Part shown: piece after piece, positions 11,201 to 23,419 of the stretch
Layout of the letters: each line of letters begins with the position of its first letter
Numbering within the stretch: the first letter of the stretch is position 1
DNA from: Galaxea fascicularis
Taxonomy: Eukaryota; Cnidaria; Anthozoa; Scleractinia; Euphylliidae
Assembly: GCA_948470475.1 (NCBI GenBank)
Contig: OX419345.1
Span: 20,982,859-21,046,858 of the forward strand
Direction: 5' to 3'
Length of the DNA: 64,000 bases
The notes under the pieces: model-generated
Told to the model about the DNA's origin: nothing
Databases searched by the model: none
The model's input: the letters and a program-made list of their open reading frames with translations, nothing else
Program-made: the position numbers and the translations under genes

Positions 11201-13757
11201 CTTGTTAGGTCATCAGGTTGTATTATGGGAAGCATATTCTTGGACCTTCAATCTTTTATTTTAGCCTAACAACTATAATGCTCTTCTAAACATGTGGGCA
11301 TGACCCAGGCATCTCACAGTGATGTTACCATGGCAAAACGTATTCCCAAAAATATGTTTTGGTCCAAACATCCAACCAACCACCCAGGCTACCTAAATCT
11401 CTGACGATTGAAACAACTTTTAACTACTCACTCATGTTCCTACAAATCTATTCATATTTTTTAAAAATATTTGACTTACACTATTGAACAGCATCACACC
11501 TAAAATAAATTAAAGTAAGCAAAAATTAAAAACAAAACAATGTTAATCCAAGGAAAGGACCAGTCAAGCTCAATCAAACATGACTATATTTATGAGCCAC
11601 TACCACCACAAGATGTCATTGTCTTCCCGATTGCTAACTTCACACTGATATTATATTGTTTGATAACCAGACATTTCTTCGTGGTCACAAGCAGAAACAA
11701 GTAGTTTAAGGGGGCTGACAGTTCATGCCTGGTGACACATTAGGCGATTTTATACCCCAGTCGTGGTGAATTTCATTAAAGACCTAAATGACAGATTTCT
11801 ATATCCTTTTATATGTTATTCTTCAACTTGTGAATCCCTACCCTTTTAAATACCTGAAGCCAACAAAGGGATCCTTTTTGGGTGGAGCCTGCATGTACGA
11901 CCCACTGAAGGTTTACGCTCTCCATCCAGTTGAGGGGCACCAGTCACCACAACATTAATTTTGTAAAGAGATCTGCCTAATATTTTGCAGATATTGAAGC
12001 TCCAAAAGTCTATCTATTTAGAAAGCTGTGCTAATTTCTACACTGACCATAATTATTTTTATAACAACTTTCTTTTAAAGCTAATAAAATGTTTCTTCAC
12101 TCACCTGGTTTCCAAAGATGTTTCAATCCTAGACCTTCCATGTCCATCAACATTACAATTTGCTCACTTCTGATGCCACGCTGGGATTGAAGGATTAGAT
12201 ATTGGCATATTTTAAAGCTTTTCACATCCTTCCCAATACTTTACATCAAACAAACAGCATGAGAATTAATCACCACTGAGGATTTTACTATATTATACTA
12301 CAGTTACCTTTTCTGCTTCTTGTCTGGCTAGGTACATTCCATATTCACCTAAATAGGCCTTGAATTTCATAATTTCCTCTTTACTTACAGCTGATAGGAG
12401 TCCTTAAGAATTAAACACAGGTGACATATTACAGAGTATTTACTTAAGTCTACTTTTTCCTGACAACAATATTAACAACAATATTGTTATACTTAATTAA
12501 TAATAATGATGCTGGAAAAAATCATTGCCACAGCCAAAACGGAGTGTCTTTCTGAGATCTGTAGGTCACAGCTAGATTCTATAGGCCTGAGCCATAGGAT
12601 ATTGCTCTTTAATAACTTAGAGAAACCAGTATCCACCCAAAGATAAATGTGGAGGTCACAAGAATTAAATTAAAACTGTATTAAAAAACACAACCATTCT
12701 GCACTTAAACTACAAAGCAAAGAAAAACTTTAAAATCAAGAAAACAGGTTTTGATATCTTTGTGACTCAAAATTACCTCTAAAGTCTATTTGCCCAATAG
12801 GGTCAACAAAAACTGGAGAGCCTTGCTTGTCATATCCAAAATAACTTCCTGGATAATACTTTGACAACACCTGTGAAATAAATTAAATAAATACACCTGG
12901 TAAACAATCAAGATTAAAAATACTTAATATATTTTGCTAATGTGAGATGTACACTACTTAGTGGCAGGATGGTTTAAATGATGGAGATGAAGATTCTAAA
13001 TAAATTACAGAAAACTTGCATGAAGACATTATTTTGAAACAGTGATTACATCAGAGTCACAGTCACAGTGACAATCACAGTCAGTCACATCATGGCTAAG
13101 GCCATGGTTGTGGTCATGGTCAGAGTCATACTGGTAGTCATAGTAACAGTTATAGTGATTGTCATAGCTATAAGAGAAACTAACCTCAGGGACTTGGTAT
13201 GTTTCAAGTAAAGTGTCCAGCCCCAAGTGTTTCCTCGCATTCATGCTCTACAGATAGGAAATAAGGAAAACAAGGAATATCTGGTCCATCAGATTAAACA
13301 GTGCCACAATCTTTCAAACATCCAGGCTAAAACTACCAGTCAAATGTTCTGTACACTTTAAAATTTTTAACTATTTAGCGGTGCTATGGTGAGTGTCACT
13401 TAATTCTTAATGGGTTTATTAATTATTTATTGTGCAATAACATACATGCCAAGGGAAATTACTGCCAAACAGGGTACAGTTCCTGAAAATATATATACCT
13501 TCACCACAGAATGTCAATGGAAATTCCAAAGGGGAGTGAGTGGAAGAAGCATTAATTTTTAATGAAATCAATATTGAATTTCTGGTGGGGTGTGGGGAGG
13601 GGGTGTGCAAACCAATAAAACTTCCATGGGGGAATATTTTCTGGAACCATACAATACCATAAAAAATTGAATATTAATAATAAAATAAATGTTAATTTTT
13701 TATGGTATTGTATGGTTTCAGAAAATATTCTCCACAGAAGGTTTATTGTAAAGATTA

Positions 13758-13802
<45 letters not shown>

Positions 13803-15659
13803 AAGCCATGAGAGAGAACTGACATTGTAAGTATACGGATTGATATCATTTCAGTATATCACTTGCATTTTAAGTGCCATTTTATGGAGATTAGTCTTCC
13901 CCTTAACCCAAGTTGTAGCATGCTATTAATACTTTTATTAATGCCCAATGAGCTCTGTTATATAATCTACCAGTGACTAATTGCATAAGCAATTTTGAAG
14001 CATTAAGGATTTCAGGTATAAATTTTATACCTGAAATCCTTAGTTTTACCTATTAAAATATTTTTCCCCTCATTTGGTTATAATAAAGTAATACCTCTCT
14101 GAGCATGAACTCTGCTTTTTCTATGTTGAAATCTCTTGCTGAAATACAAGGAAATTAGAGACAGTTGAACATTTCACAACATAGTGTAATTTTCAATATT
14201 TCAAGAGCAAAATAATAACATAATGATAAAAGTATATAATATTATCATTATTTAATGTCAGTAATTCATATTCTACCAGCCTTAAGTCTACAGATATCTA
14301 CAGATATCTACAGATACAGAATGTAAACCATGAACAAATTAAAAATAGAGGGCACATGAGATTATGTAGCAAACTTTCAGAGGATTTTGATTTTGGTGAC
14401 ATCAAAGTGTATGTAGTGTAATTTTTTAGTGGGTCAGAGCATATTACAACTGCTTTTAAAAATCTGTAATCAGTGGCAGATACTGGGGCTGGAGTGTACT
14501 ATCTAACTAAAATAAAAATAAAAAAGACCTATTTACTCTGATATGATCTGGTCAAGACACTCACCCTTGATTGAATGAACTTGCATGCTCTTTAACCTCA
14601 TCATGTTTTGGTTAACTCATATAAGGATATTATATATTTATCCCAGTGCTAGCTATTGTTTAATTATTAATCATAACCAATAGATTATATTTACCTCGAA
14701 GCCATCTTAACAGGAAGTAATCATCATGTTTAGGTTGAAGGATATCACTGACACAGTGTCGGAACTGGAAACAATTTGAAATTAAAATTATGGCTGAACT
14801 TCTGTAATGCTAAAATTATGCTAATAAAAGCTGGTTGAACTGGAAAGAAGTTTTAAGGCCTGTACTCATCCTTAATATTACTAATTTCAAAAAATCATGT
14901 TGTCATTCCTTAGTAGCAACTGAAAAAGTACAATATCTATGATCAATAACCTCCTCCTACAGGAAACTACTTGCAAACCCCTCAAAGAAAACTATTTCCT
15001 CATATACACAGATTAACTATGATAGATAGTTTTCACTAAAAACCCATCACTGCTATGCATACTCTTAAAAAATAAACTATAAACTGATCTGTATGGACAG
15101 TTCTAATTAACAGTGGAATTCTCTTTAAAAACAGACTGGTCTGCCTGGCCAGTTCTGACTAATGGTAAGCGCCCTTAGTGTGCTTATAGCTGGTTTAATA
15201 TGATACAATATTATAATGGTAGATTTCGAGCAGTAATACTTTTAAGCCAGACACTGGCATGTTATAGAACTAGGCAAAAAAAGAGACCACTTACAGATAT
15301 TCATCATTACAAAAGCTTACCTGGCCATTTTTTGTACAAATTATATGAGTAAATTGTTTACACTTATTAACTTTTGACCAGTTTTCATTTCTGATATGTG
15401 GTTACTTTCCCTGGTCATACAATTTGATATAAATTCAATAATGACCAATATAATTTATATTTTCATCAGTCCTCTACATCATTCTACATCTACATCAAGA
15501 AGAGTTCTCTATGACGTTTTCCTTTCACGCTCAGTACTTTCCGGGTCATTTTGTAATTACTGGACGTGATTAACTAATTGCTAAACCAACCTTATCTAAG
15601 ATTTGTTTTTGTTCCGTCGTTAACTTTTCCATTCTAGCTTGCATCTTCAGTAGAGCCAT
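8212..15659 (-). CDS. SEC14L2: SEC14-like lipid-transfer protein (CRAL-TRIO + GOLD)
   Basis: Fifteen exons with GT..AG junctions and continuous phase: 15659-15591, 14764-14695, 14138-14095, 13247-13185, 12870-12777, 12402-12308, 12180-12105, 11499-11480, 10862-10802, 10692-10609, 10158-10052, 9968-9814, 9142-9052, 8647-8575 and 8312-8212. Together they total 1203 nt, 400 residues plus TGA. Residues about 10-60 form the CRAL-TRIO N region ([10 protein letters not shown] at the exon 2 end). About 75-245 is the lipid-binding CRAL-TRIO fold ([37 protein letters not shown]). About 260-395 is the GOLD domain ([27 protein letters not shown]). Length and domain order match the SEC14L2/3/4 group, which binds and moves hydrophobic lipids such as tocopherol, squalene or phosphoinositides in the cytosol. 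There is no PRELI domain, so it is not SEC14L1/5. It probably corresponds to the ancestor of the vertebrate SEC14L2-4 set. The gene looks complete and intact, and lies head to head with ERCC6L. Confidence 0.93.
8784..8875. mobile_element. 74-bp MULE-like MITE with 9-bp TSD
   Basis: Perfect 32-bp inverted repeats at 8793-8824 and 8835-8866 (starting TAGCCTGCGAACGCAGACG) are separated by a 10-nt spacer. The element is flanked by the identical 9-bp direct repeat GTCAGAGTG at 8784-8792 and 8867-8875. A 9-bp target duplication is typical of Mutator-like elements. It lies in intron 13 of the SEC14L2-like gene. The uninterrupted palindrome suggests a young insertion. Confidence 0.85.
13035..13170. 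repeat. Degenerate GTCACAG/GTCATGG short tandem repeat
   Basis: Six- to seven-base words of the type GTCACA, GTCATG and GTCATA recur through intron 4 of the SEC14L2-like gene, next to exon 4 (13247-13185). It gives a spurious minus-strand frame rich in Tyr, Asp and His. Confidence 0.6.
13632..13730. repeat. Inverted repeat, 37-bp arms
   Basis: Positions 13632-13668 and 13694-13730 are reverse complements with one mismatch (GAATATTTTCTG...AAAAAATT), around a 25-nt AT spacer, in intron 3 of the SEC14L2-like gene. It could be a small MITE; no target duplication was identified. Confidence 0.6.
13757..13800. repeat. (TTA)n microsatellite
   Basis: About 14 uninterrupted ATT/TTA triplets lie just beside the inverted repeat at 13632-13730. 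On the minus strand they create a run of Asn codons that is not a gene. Confidence 0.9.
14004..14042. repeat. Near-perfect 39-bp palindrome
   Basis: TAAGGATTTCAGGTATAA and its reverse complement face each other across a 3-nt spacer in intron 3 of the SEC14L2-like gene. It could extrude as a cruciform or be a MITE remnant. Confidence 0.6.
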
Positions 15660-16548
15660 ATATGTAAAAAAATATAGAACTTTTTCATGGATAACGATCG
15701 TAATAGCCAAATGTAAATTGAGAAAACTGTCTTCTGCTCATTGTAAGATCAGAAAAACTGCGTAAGCTTAATCAATTAGTAAAAGGCTTCATTCTAAACA
15801 TTCATGTTATTGTTGACAACAAGTATCACTTCGACAACAGACATAGTATCCTAGTTCAGTATAAATGTCTTGACTTAACAGTGAAACGTCCGATATGCTT
15901 GACTCGTTTTACTCCGTCAAAATTCAAAGAATCGATCAACCTCTGTCTGACCTTTATACAGCAACTTTCGATCAATCTGTGCGGGCCCTCAGTTGACGTT
16001 ACTTTCGATCGTAGAAAAACAGTAAACAAAAAGATCTGAGTAGTATAGTCGATCAAAGGATCACTGCTGATTTCTTTTCCACAGACAAGCTGCAGTGGTC
16101 GACACTTAAAAACCGTCTTGCCATATAATTTCATGGAAATTTAAATATTGCAATATTAATGAACCCGTTTGTTTTGGTCAATCAAATTTTGACCACATGT
16201 GCAAATTGCTTTTCGGTCGCCAATCAAAACTGGAAAGGCATTGCATATTCTCCGTAAAAAGAAAACATAATCCTTCGACACTATCTTTCCAGCGAAACGT
16301 TCCCTTGCTGGACAAATTGTAAAACAGCTGCACTGGAGGAAGAACAAGAAAAAGAAAATATAATTTTGCCTGTTTGTAATTTCCTGGTAAACCCCAGTCC
16401 CTTCCCGGACTGGTTGAAACTCGCTCCAGTTCCCTCAGCCGTCAAATGAACGAGAAACAAAATCTGGCGCCATCTTTAAACTGTGTTCGATCCCTTGAGC
16501 CGGATGTGATATAGCGGACGGAGTAACTGAATTTTACCTCAGATTAAT
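15660..16548. promoter_or_regulatory. Divergent promoter interval, SEC14L2-like / ERCC6L
   Basis: The 889 bp between the two opposed start codons (15659 minus, 16549 plus) must contain both 5' UTRs and the promoters. CCAAT lies near 16220 inside GTCGCCAATCAAAAC, and the DNA near the ERCC6L start (16390-16530) is relatively GC- and CpG-rich, including a CTGGCGCCATC block. No TATA box is obvious. The 92-codon minus frame at 15856-16134 has no recognisable character and is not counted as a gene. Shared regulation is inferred from the layout only. Confidence 0.5.
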
Positions 16549-19500
16549 ATGGCTGATGCACATTTCGTCGAACCAGACGTTGAGGAAGCCACAAGGTCGC
16601 TCACAAGTCTCAGTATTGAAGGTTAGTTTCAATAGCGTAAATTTTGTCACGCGCGCTGAAGGTTCAGATTCAAAACGTTCCAAAAGATTAATTAACCCCT
16701 TGTCCCCTAACAGTGACCAGAATATAATTTCTCCTTGTATCGTTACTACTAGATTAAGCATGTAATTCTTAAGAATATACAAAATGATCACCAGAGATTG
16801 AATGCCCTAATTGTTGAACAGATCATCCCAACTTATGCCATAAGACACACCTGGAGTTCAGTGACGAGAGTATTCATGTTGATCCCAGGGCTTAAAAGGT
16901 TAAGCATGCAACTAAAAAAAGCTCAAGCTAAACAAAAAATGCAGACCATTAACGGGAATAAAGTAGTGTTGAGAATAGGTGCAATCTAAAGATCTAGATA
17001 CAGCTCTATTGGCAAGATTTCTGCAGAGGCCCACCAAATGTTGCAGGTAAATATTAAATTCAGGTAGAAGTTCTTACCTTTGGTTGATTCTTAAATCCCT
17101 TTGTCTCCTAAACCTAATTATTCAAAATTAGGGTTAAGAGACGAAGGAAATTGATTTTCAGCCTAGGTTAAAAACGTTTTACCCGAATTTAATTTTTAAC
17201 TGCAACACATACATTAATTTTGTGACTCCAAACTCTATTCACATGTGTGGGGCAATGCAGACATCTTTCCATTCTTGCTTCTCCCCTACCCCTACCCCCC
17301 CCCCCCCATAATTATGTCTCACTGAATTATTGCACTCTTTTTATCACAGATGCTGATAAAATAAAATTCAATAAGTTGATTTCTAAAGCCAAAGAGCTGT
17401 CCAGGCAAGGTGAACTTCAAACAGCACTCTTGTTGTGTGAAAAGGCTTACAAAATACGCCAAAGTGACAAACTCATTAAAAAAATTGAGAAGCTCAAGGT
17501 AAGTACATGGAGGTGATTCAAACCCTGAAAGTGATGTAATTAGTTTTTGAAGCGCAAATTGCCTTTTAACTCCAGTGGTGACGTAGCACCTAAAATTTGC
17601 AATGTTTACTCTCATACACAACTGGAAGCCTTAAAAAGCAAAACTATGCAACAAGACTTTTATGTATTACCGGTAATTGTTTCATGTTATATCTTGCACA
17701 TGTAACTTTAGGAGGTAATACAGAAATACCAAGAAGAGGAGGAAGAGGGGGAGGAGGAGGAAACTCGTGAAGTTGGAGAAGGCTTTTACCTACCAACAGA
17801 AATTTACACTTCACTGTACTCTTATCAGCTTGAGGGTGTCCTGTGGTTCTGGCGACTGTACCAACAGGGTAAAGGAGGGATTCTGGGAGATGACATGGGG
17901 TGAGTATAATTTACAAGTGAGAGAGGTGTTACCAGTGAGCAGACATATGTGTAACATTTAGGAGAGTACAGCACTGAAGAACTGAAGAGGAGCTGGTACC
18001 TCCAACCCAATGTTCTACAACTTCAATTGTGACAGTTTTCTGATTGACCATTTTTCTTGCAGGTTAGGGAAGACAATCCAAGTTGTAGCATTCCTGGCAG
18101 GGATGTTTGATGCTGGATTACTCAAATCAGCTCTGATTGTTATGCCAGTGTCTTTGCTGACAAACTGGGAAACAGAGTTCAGTAAATGGTAAAGTGTGAC
18201 ACACCTTTTTTTTGCAGGGAAATGGAAGAAGTAATTTTTTTCTTACTTAGCTACAAAAAAAATGTAAACCTTATGAAATGCTGGGAACTGCAGTTTGATA
18301 TACTGGAATTCATTCCTGTGATAAGGGGTTAATTGCCAACTGGATCTGTGCATCAATGTCTTTCCTAAAGTGAAGTCCCTTAAGTCTGGCTGTTGTTCTA
18401 TAGAAGCCTGCTTTACAAGCAAAGTAAATTTCATATCTTCATTGGTTTTCCTTAAGTCATTTTTAAAGTTGATTCTATTATTTTTGCTATGCTCAGCTTG
18501 ATTTTGGGAGGAGAATGAAACTCTTAGTGATACTTTAACCCAGTTTAACTTTTAGTTTCTTAAGTAAATTTCATTTTCTAACTTGAGTTTAGGTGGTCTG
18601 TTTTCCTATCATGTTTGTGACATGTTTAATGATGCAAACTACATGTATTGTACTATATGACTTCTGTGTTCTTGAAATACAGATTGTAAACTGGTAGTCT
18701 TCTCAATCTCACAGATTTGGTTGTGTGTACACATTAACTAGTATTGTGTGTTTATTTTATTTTCCCTGTTTGTATATTATACATGTATGTACTTTATTGA
18801 AATAATAATTACTTCAATAAATACTTCAATACAGTTTTTCAATTATTGAAAAACTGTTTTGAAGATAACCATTCTAATACAAAGATCATAATGGTTGAAT
18901 TATAATCTTAGGGCCCCAGGAATTAGAGTGAAGTTGTTCCATGGTAGCAACAAAGCTGAGAGGGAGAGAAACCTCCGCAAAATTCAAAAGAAAAATGGTG
19001 TTTGTCTAACAACATACGGTAAGCTGCTTAATAACCACTATCATGAAGGAGTCCAGTTGTACTGACTTGTCTCAGATTCTGGTTCAATTGTCCTCTCTGA
19101 TCACAAACAACTTTGTTATTTTGTTCTTCTGGCCCTAAGGTTTAGTTGTATCAAGCTATGAAACACTTGGAACAACATCAAGTGGAAATGATTTTAAGTG
19201 GGTGAGTAAATTTCAAGGTACATTGTGCTACATAAAAATGCAGCTCATAAAATATGTGCTTTTGATACAAAATTGCTTGCAATATTCTTTTAATAATTCG
19301 CAACTTAATTGCACTGATTCTTGCAGGGGTTTCATTAGCAGCCGGCAACCGGCGAAAATCGCCACCTAGTTTGTCAGAATTTACCTCTTACCGCCGCCTA
19401 CTTATTCTAGATTTCACTAAAATGATTGGAAAAAATGAATCAGGTCGCCGCTTACTATAGCAAGCTCAGACGGCTATTTCAAAACTTATTGAAACCCCTG

Positions 19501-22500
19501 TTCTTGTTTAACTTAGCAAATGAATTTATTTTTAAGTAGGTAGTAGAGAATAAAGTTGATCATTTATGGTCTGTATCTCTTTACTTCCAGGATTATATCA
19601 TTTTGGATGAAGGCCACAAGATTAAAAACACGACAAAGACCAGCAAGAATGTTCGATTGATTCCTGCAAAGAACCACTTTATTTTGACAGGCACACCAGT
19701 TCAAAACAACTTGAGGGTAAACTTAAGTTTATGTCAGGGGTACCCTAAGTTAATCATCTCTTGCTGCTCAGGTTACTGTCTCTTGCAAGGTGATATCAGC
19801 CATAGAAATAATATTGATTCTACCAACAAAAGAAAACTAATAAAAGTATTTTTTCAATTATAGATTGTCTTTTTTTTTTTCTTCAACCAATCAAACTGCT
19901 GGAGCAGAAATTCAAGTCAACTTTAAGTTAAAACAGGGTTTGTACTGGTCATGGAAATCTTGGAAAGTCCTGCAGTTCAGGTTCTGTCCTCTTTATTTTT
20001 CACAGGAAATGTGGGCATTGTTTGATTTTGTGTGTGAAGGAACTTTACTTGGCACATCACGGACATTCAAACAAGAATATGAAAACCCAATTGTGCGGGT
20101 GAGTTCCTGCGCTGGCATTTATAAACTTGTGGTAAATTTTCATTGTGTGTGGGCAGGGTAGTGACTTTAACCAGCCATATGGTCTTGAAGTAATGAAAAT
20201 AGGAGGTGTTTCCGTTCGTCAAAATTTGTTCTCAGATGGATTTTTATTTGATGCTAGGCTAGGGAAAGAGATGCCAGTGCTTATGAGAAACGTATTGGAA
20301 TGGAAATGTCAGAAAGCCTTCGTAAATTGATTGACCCACATTTCTTGAGAAGAACAAAAGCAATGGTTCTGGAGAGCAAGAAACAATCTAGTGAACAAGT
20401 TGATGGATCAACAGATACAGACAAAGAAAACTGTCCAGAAAATCAAGCTAGGTAGTCTAGTCCAGGTTTTATATATTAGATGTGGACTAAAATACTCTTT
20501 AAGTCTCGGCATCAGCTAAGAGAAAGATGGCAAATGGGGAGATATCCATGACAACCTTACTGTTGGTCAAACCCCCTCCCCCTTTTATTTGGCACCTGTT
20601 GCTTTGATTTCTGGAGTTAATAAATGTATAAACAACAAAAGTACAGTACATTTAAGTACCACAGACTAATGGTATCAATTTCTCCAAGTTTGCAATGGTT
20701 ATTGTATGGACAAACCTCAGGTCACATATTTTTTGGATTCAATGTTAAATTGTTAACCAGGTTTTTAAGTTTGGAGAATGTTTTTTTGTCATTATAAACA
20801 GTGCTTTTATTTAAAAATGTATTGTATTTTACCTACAGGGTACCTGAACAGTTAACACGAAAGAATGACCTCATTATCTGGCTTTGTATGTCTGATACTC
20901 AACAGCAAATTTACAGTGACTTTTTGGGTCTTGAAAGAGTAAAAGAGGTAGCGTAAGTTGTGTTGTTTCTAATATGTAACCTGTATTTGGTTCTGGCTTA
21001 GTCAGGAAACAAAGAAAACTAAGTTCACCAACATTCTGCTATAAGTAAGTTATGCTCTAGGATCTCTGATTTGAAATATTCACAAACTCTCATACATGTA
21101 TGCCTTATTGTTGTTCATTATTAATAATAATTAATATCAATTTTGTAAATGTTGTGAGTGGCAGGTTTTTGCTCTCACTGTTTTCTCCTTTGGTTTAATC
21201 TTGCAGATTTTAATGAGTAATAGGTCCCCTTTGGCTGAATTGAACATTTTAAAGAAGATATGTGATCATCCTCGTCTTCTCTCAACACTTGCATGTGAGC
21301 AGCTTGGATTGGATGAAGAAGACAGGTGTGTTAACCAAATCAAGGTTGTTTGACTTCCTTTAATTCATCAAAACACATGCCTCAAATTGCCACTCCTTCT
21401 TTACGCACTGTGTATTGTGTTGTAGGCCAAATTTGATTTCCTTTGTCTCCTAACCCTAATTGTTCATAGGGACAAATAAAATTGAGAGTCAACTGAGGAC
21501 AAATCAAAATTAATCTGAAGTCAAAATTTGACTGTAACATATACATGAGCTCCTGCAATTGTGTTTGTGATGGTCAACCTGTAGCCCTAAGCTCTAATAT
21601 TGACATATATATTCTCTTCACTGCCTCCCTATGTTTCTGAATGACACTTTTGGGAGAATTTTTATTTTTGTGTCAAGTCATTTCATCTTCATAACTATAT
21701 TTTTTGTTCTAGTGATCTGTCCTTGCCATTATGCATTGAACTGCCAAAACATGTATCGTTCTATAAAAAATGTTGTTTCCTTATTGAAAATTACAATTTA
21801 CTGAAGGCCTTTCTGAAATTATAATGAGAAGGTGAATACTGGTCACGGTGACAGCTCAAATTGTTCATGCTTTATTAGGCTTGCCAGTCTGCACTCTTCA
21901 TCAGACCATGATGAAGATCAGGGTCTATCGTTTGCCACTCAGCCAAAGGGCACAGGGGTTTCTGACACAGTGCTCACACAAGAGTCATGTAAGATGGTTT
22001 TCTTGGTCGCCCTGTTGGAGAATCTCAAATCTGAGGGACACAGATGCCTTGTGTTCAGTCAATCCCGAAAGATGCTGGACATAATTCAGCGGGTGATCAC
22101 TCATGCGGTACAAAATCATCTTTGTGTTCTGTATTAGAAGCAATGATCAATATTTGCTAACTGACTTCATCCAACAACTTGAAGGTCAGAATTACTGGCC
22201 AGTGCTTTACATAAATTTTGTAGCAGGATGGGCAATAGAGTAGGAGAACATTGATGGTGCAGTCAGCAGCTTTCTTTTAAATGGCCATTCAGACAGGTCT
22301 TAGTAACAGATTTCATTCACACTGTCAACATTTAGATTCTCCTTATACAGCATAATAACGGGTTCCACAAGAAAAGCCTCCTCAGTAGGTTTTAGTGAAT
22401 GGTGTTACGTAAAGATTTTGACCTCAGACTTTAAAGTTGTAATTGCTTAAACACCTTTTTACTTGAGAAAGAACAGGTCATGGTGCCAATCATCCATACC

Positions 22501-23387
22501 ACCGAATCACACATACAAATTATTAGTATGAGGTCTTTTGAATACAGGTAGATCCATAGATATGCCTCCTCTCAAAAGAGTACATAGTTAAGTTGCTCAG
22601 TAGTTTGAGTGAGTTAAATTGTTTTCTTGTCAGGGTCACAAAATTCTTCGTATTGACGGGACCATTACCAAGACAGATGAGCGACAGCACCTTATTACCA
22701 CTTTTCAGAGAGACCCATCTTACTCGTGCTTTCTTCTTACTACACAGGTTTGTAGCTGATGCATCTCTCCCTGTAAATATCTCAAGAGCTGCTATGGTTT
22801 AACATTAAGTTTTGTTCATGGGAAAACTGGGAGGGAAGTTCAGCGGACAGTGGGAGATTCCATGTTGCAATGCTTTGCAGAATAGTGATCACCCATAATG
22901 TTGCAAGCAATGCTTTAGGCTGCCTTGTCCATCATTTGTTGACTGCAGTGTGAGCGAGCGGTCTTTGCAATACATGGCCCTGAGAGACAGGCTTTACTTA
23001 ACAGGTTAAACCCTTTAAACCCTAAGAGTCATCAACATCAAATTTCTCCTTGTAATATCAATGCTTTATAAAACAGACAGGTCATGAGAATTAAGGATAG
23101 GATCACACAAGATTAATTTGCTTGATATTTTAACAATTTTTCCCGACTACTTCTATTGGAAATCCTTAGGCTCAGGTCAAACACCGTACTTTGCATGAGC
23201 CGAACTAAACTCAATCATTAAGTTCATGTGAATACGGCGTTTGACCTGGGCCTTAGGGCAACAAATGAGAATTTACATTTGATCATAGGGTTGTCATTTC
23301 CGCCGTTCATATGATTCATTTCTTATCCATCATTCACATTCTTCACTTTCACGGGACATATGAACCCACAATTGACCTGCTCCCAAT

Positions 23388-23419
<32 letters not shown>

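Noticed and set aside
13552..13809. Minus-strand ORF with a poly-Asn run
   Set aside because: The run is the (TTA)n microsatellite in an intron of the SEC14L2-like gene.
15856..16134. 92-codon minus-strand ORF between the two divergent genes
   Set aside because: No recognisable domain or splice partner, and it lies in the likely promoter/5' UTR interval.
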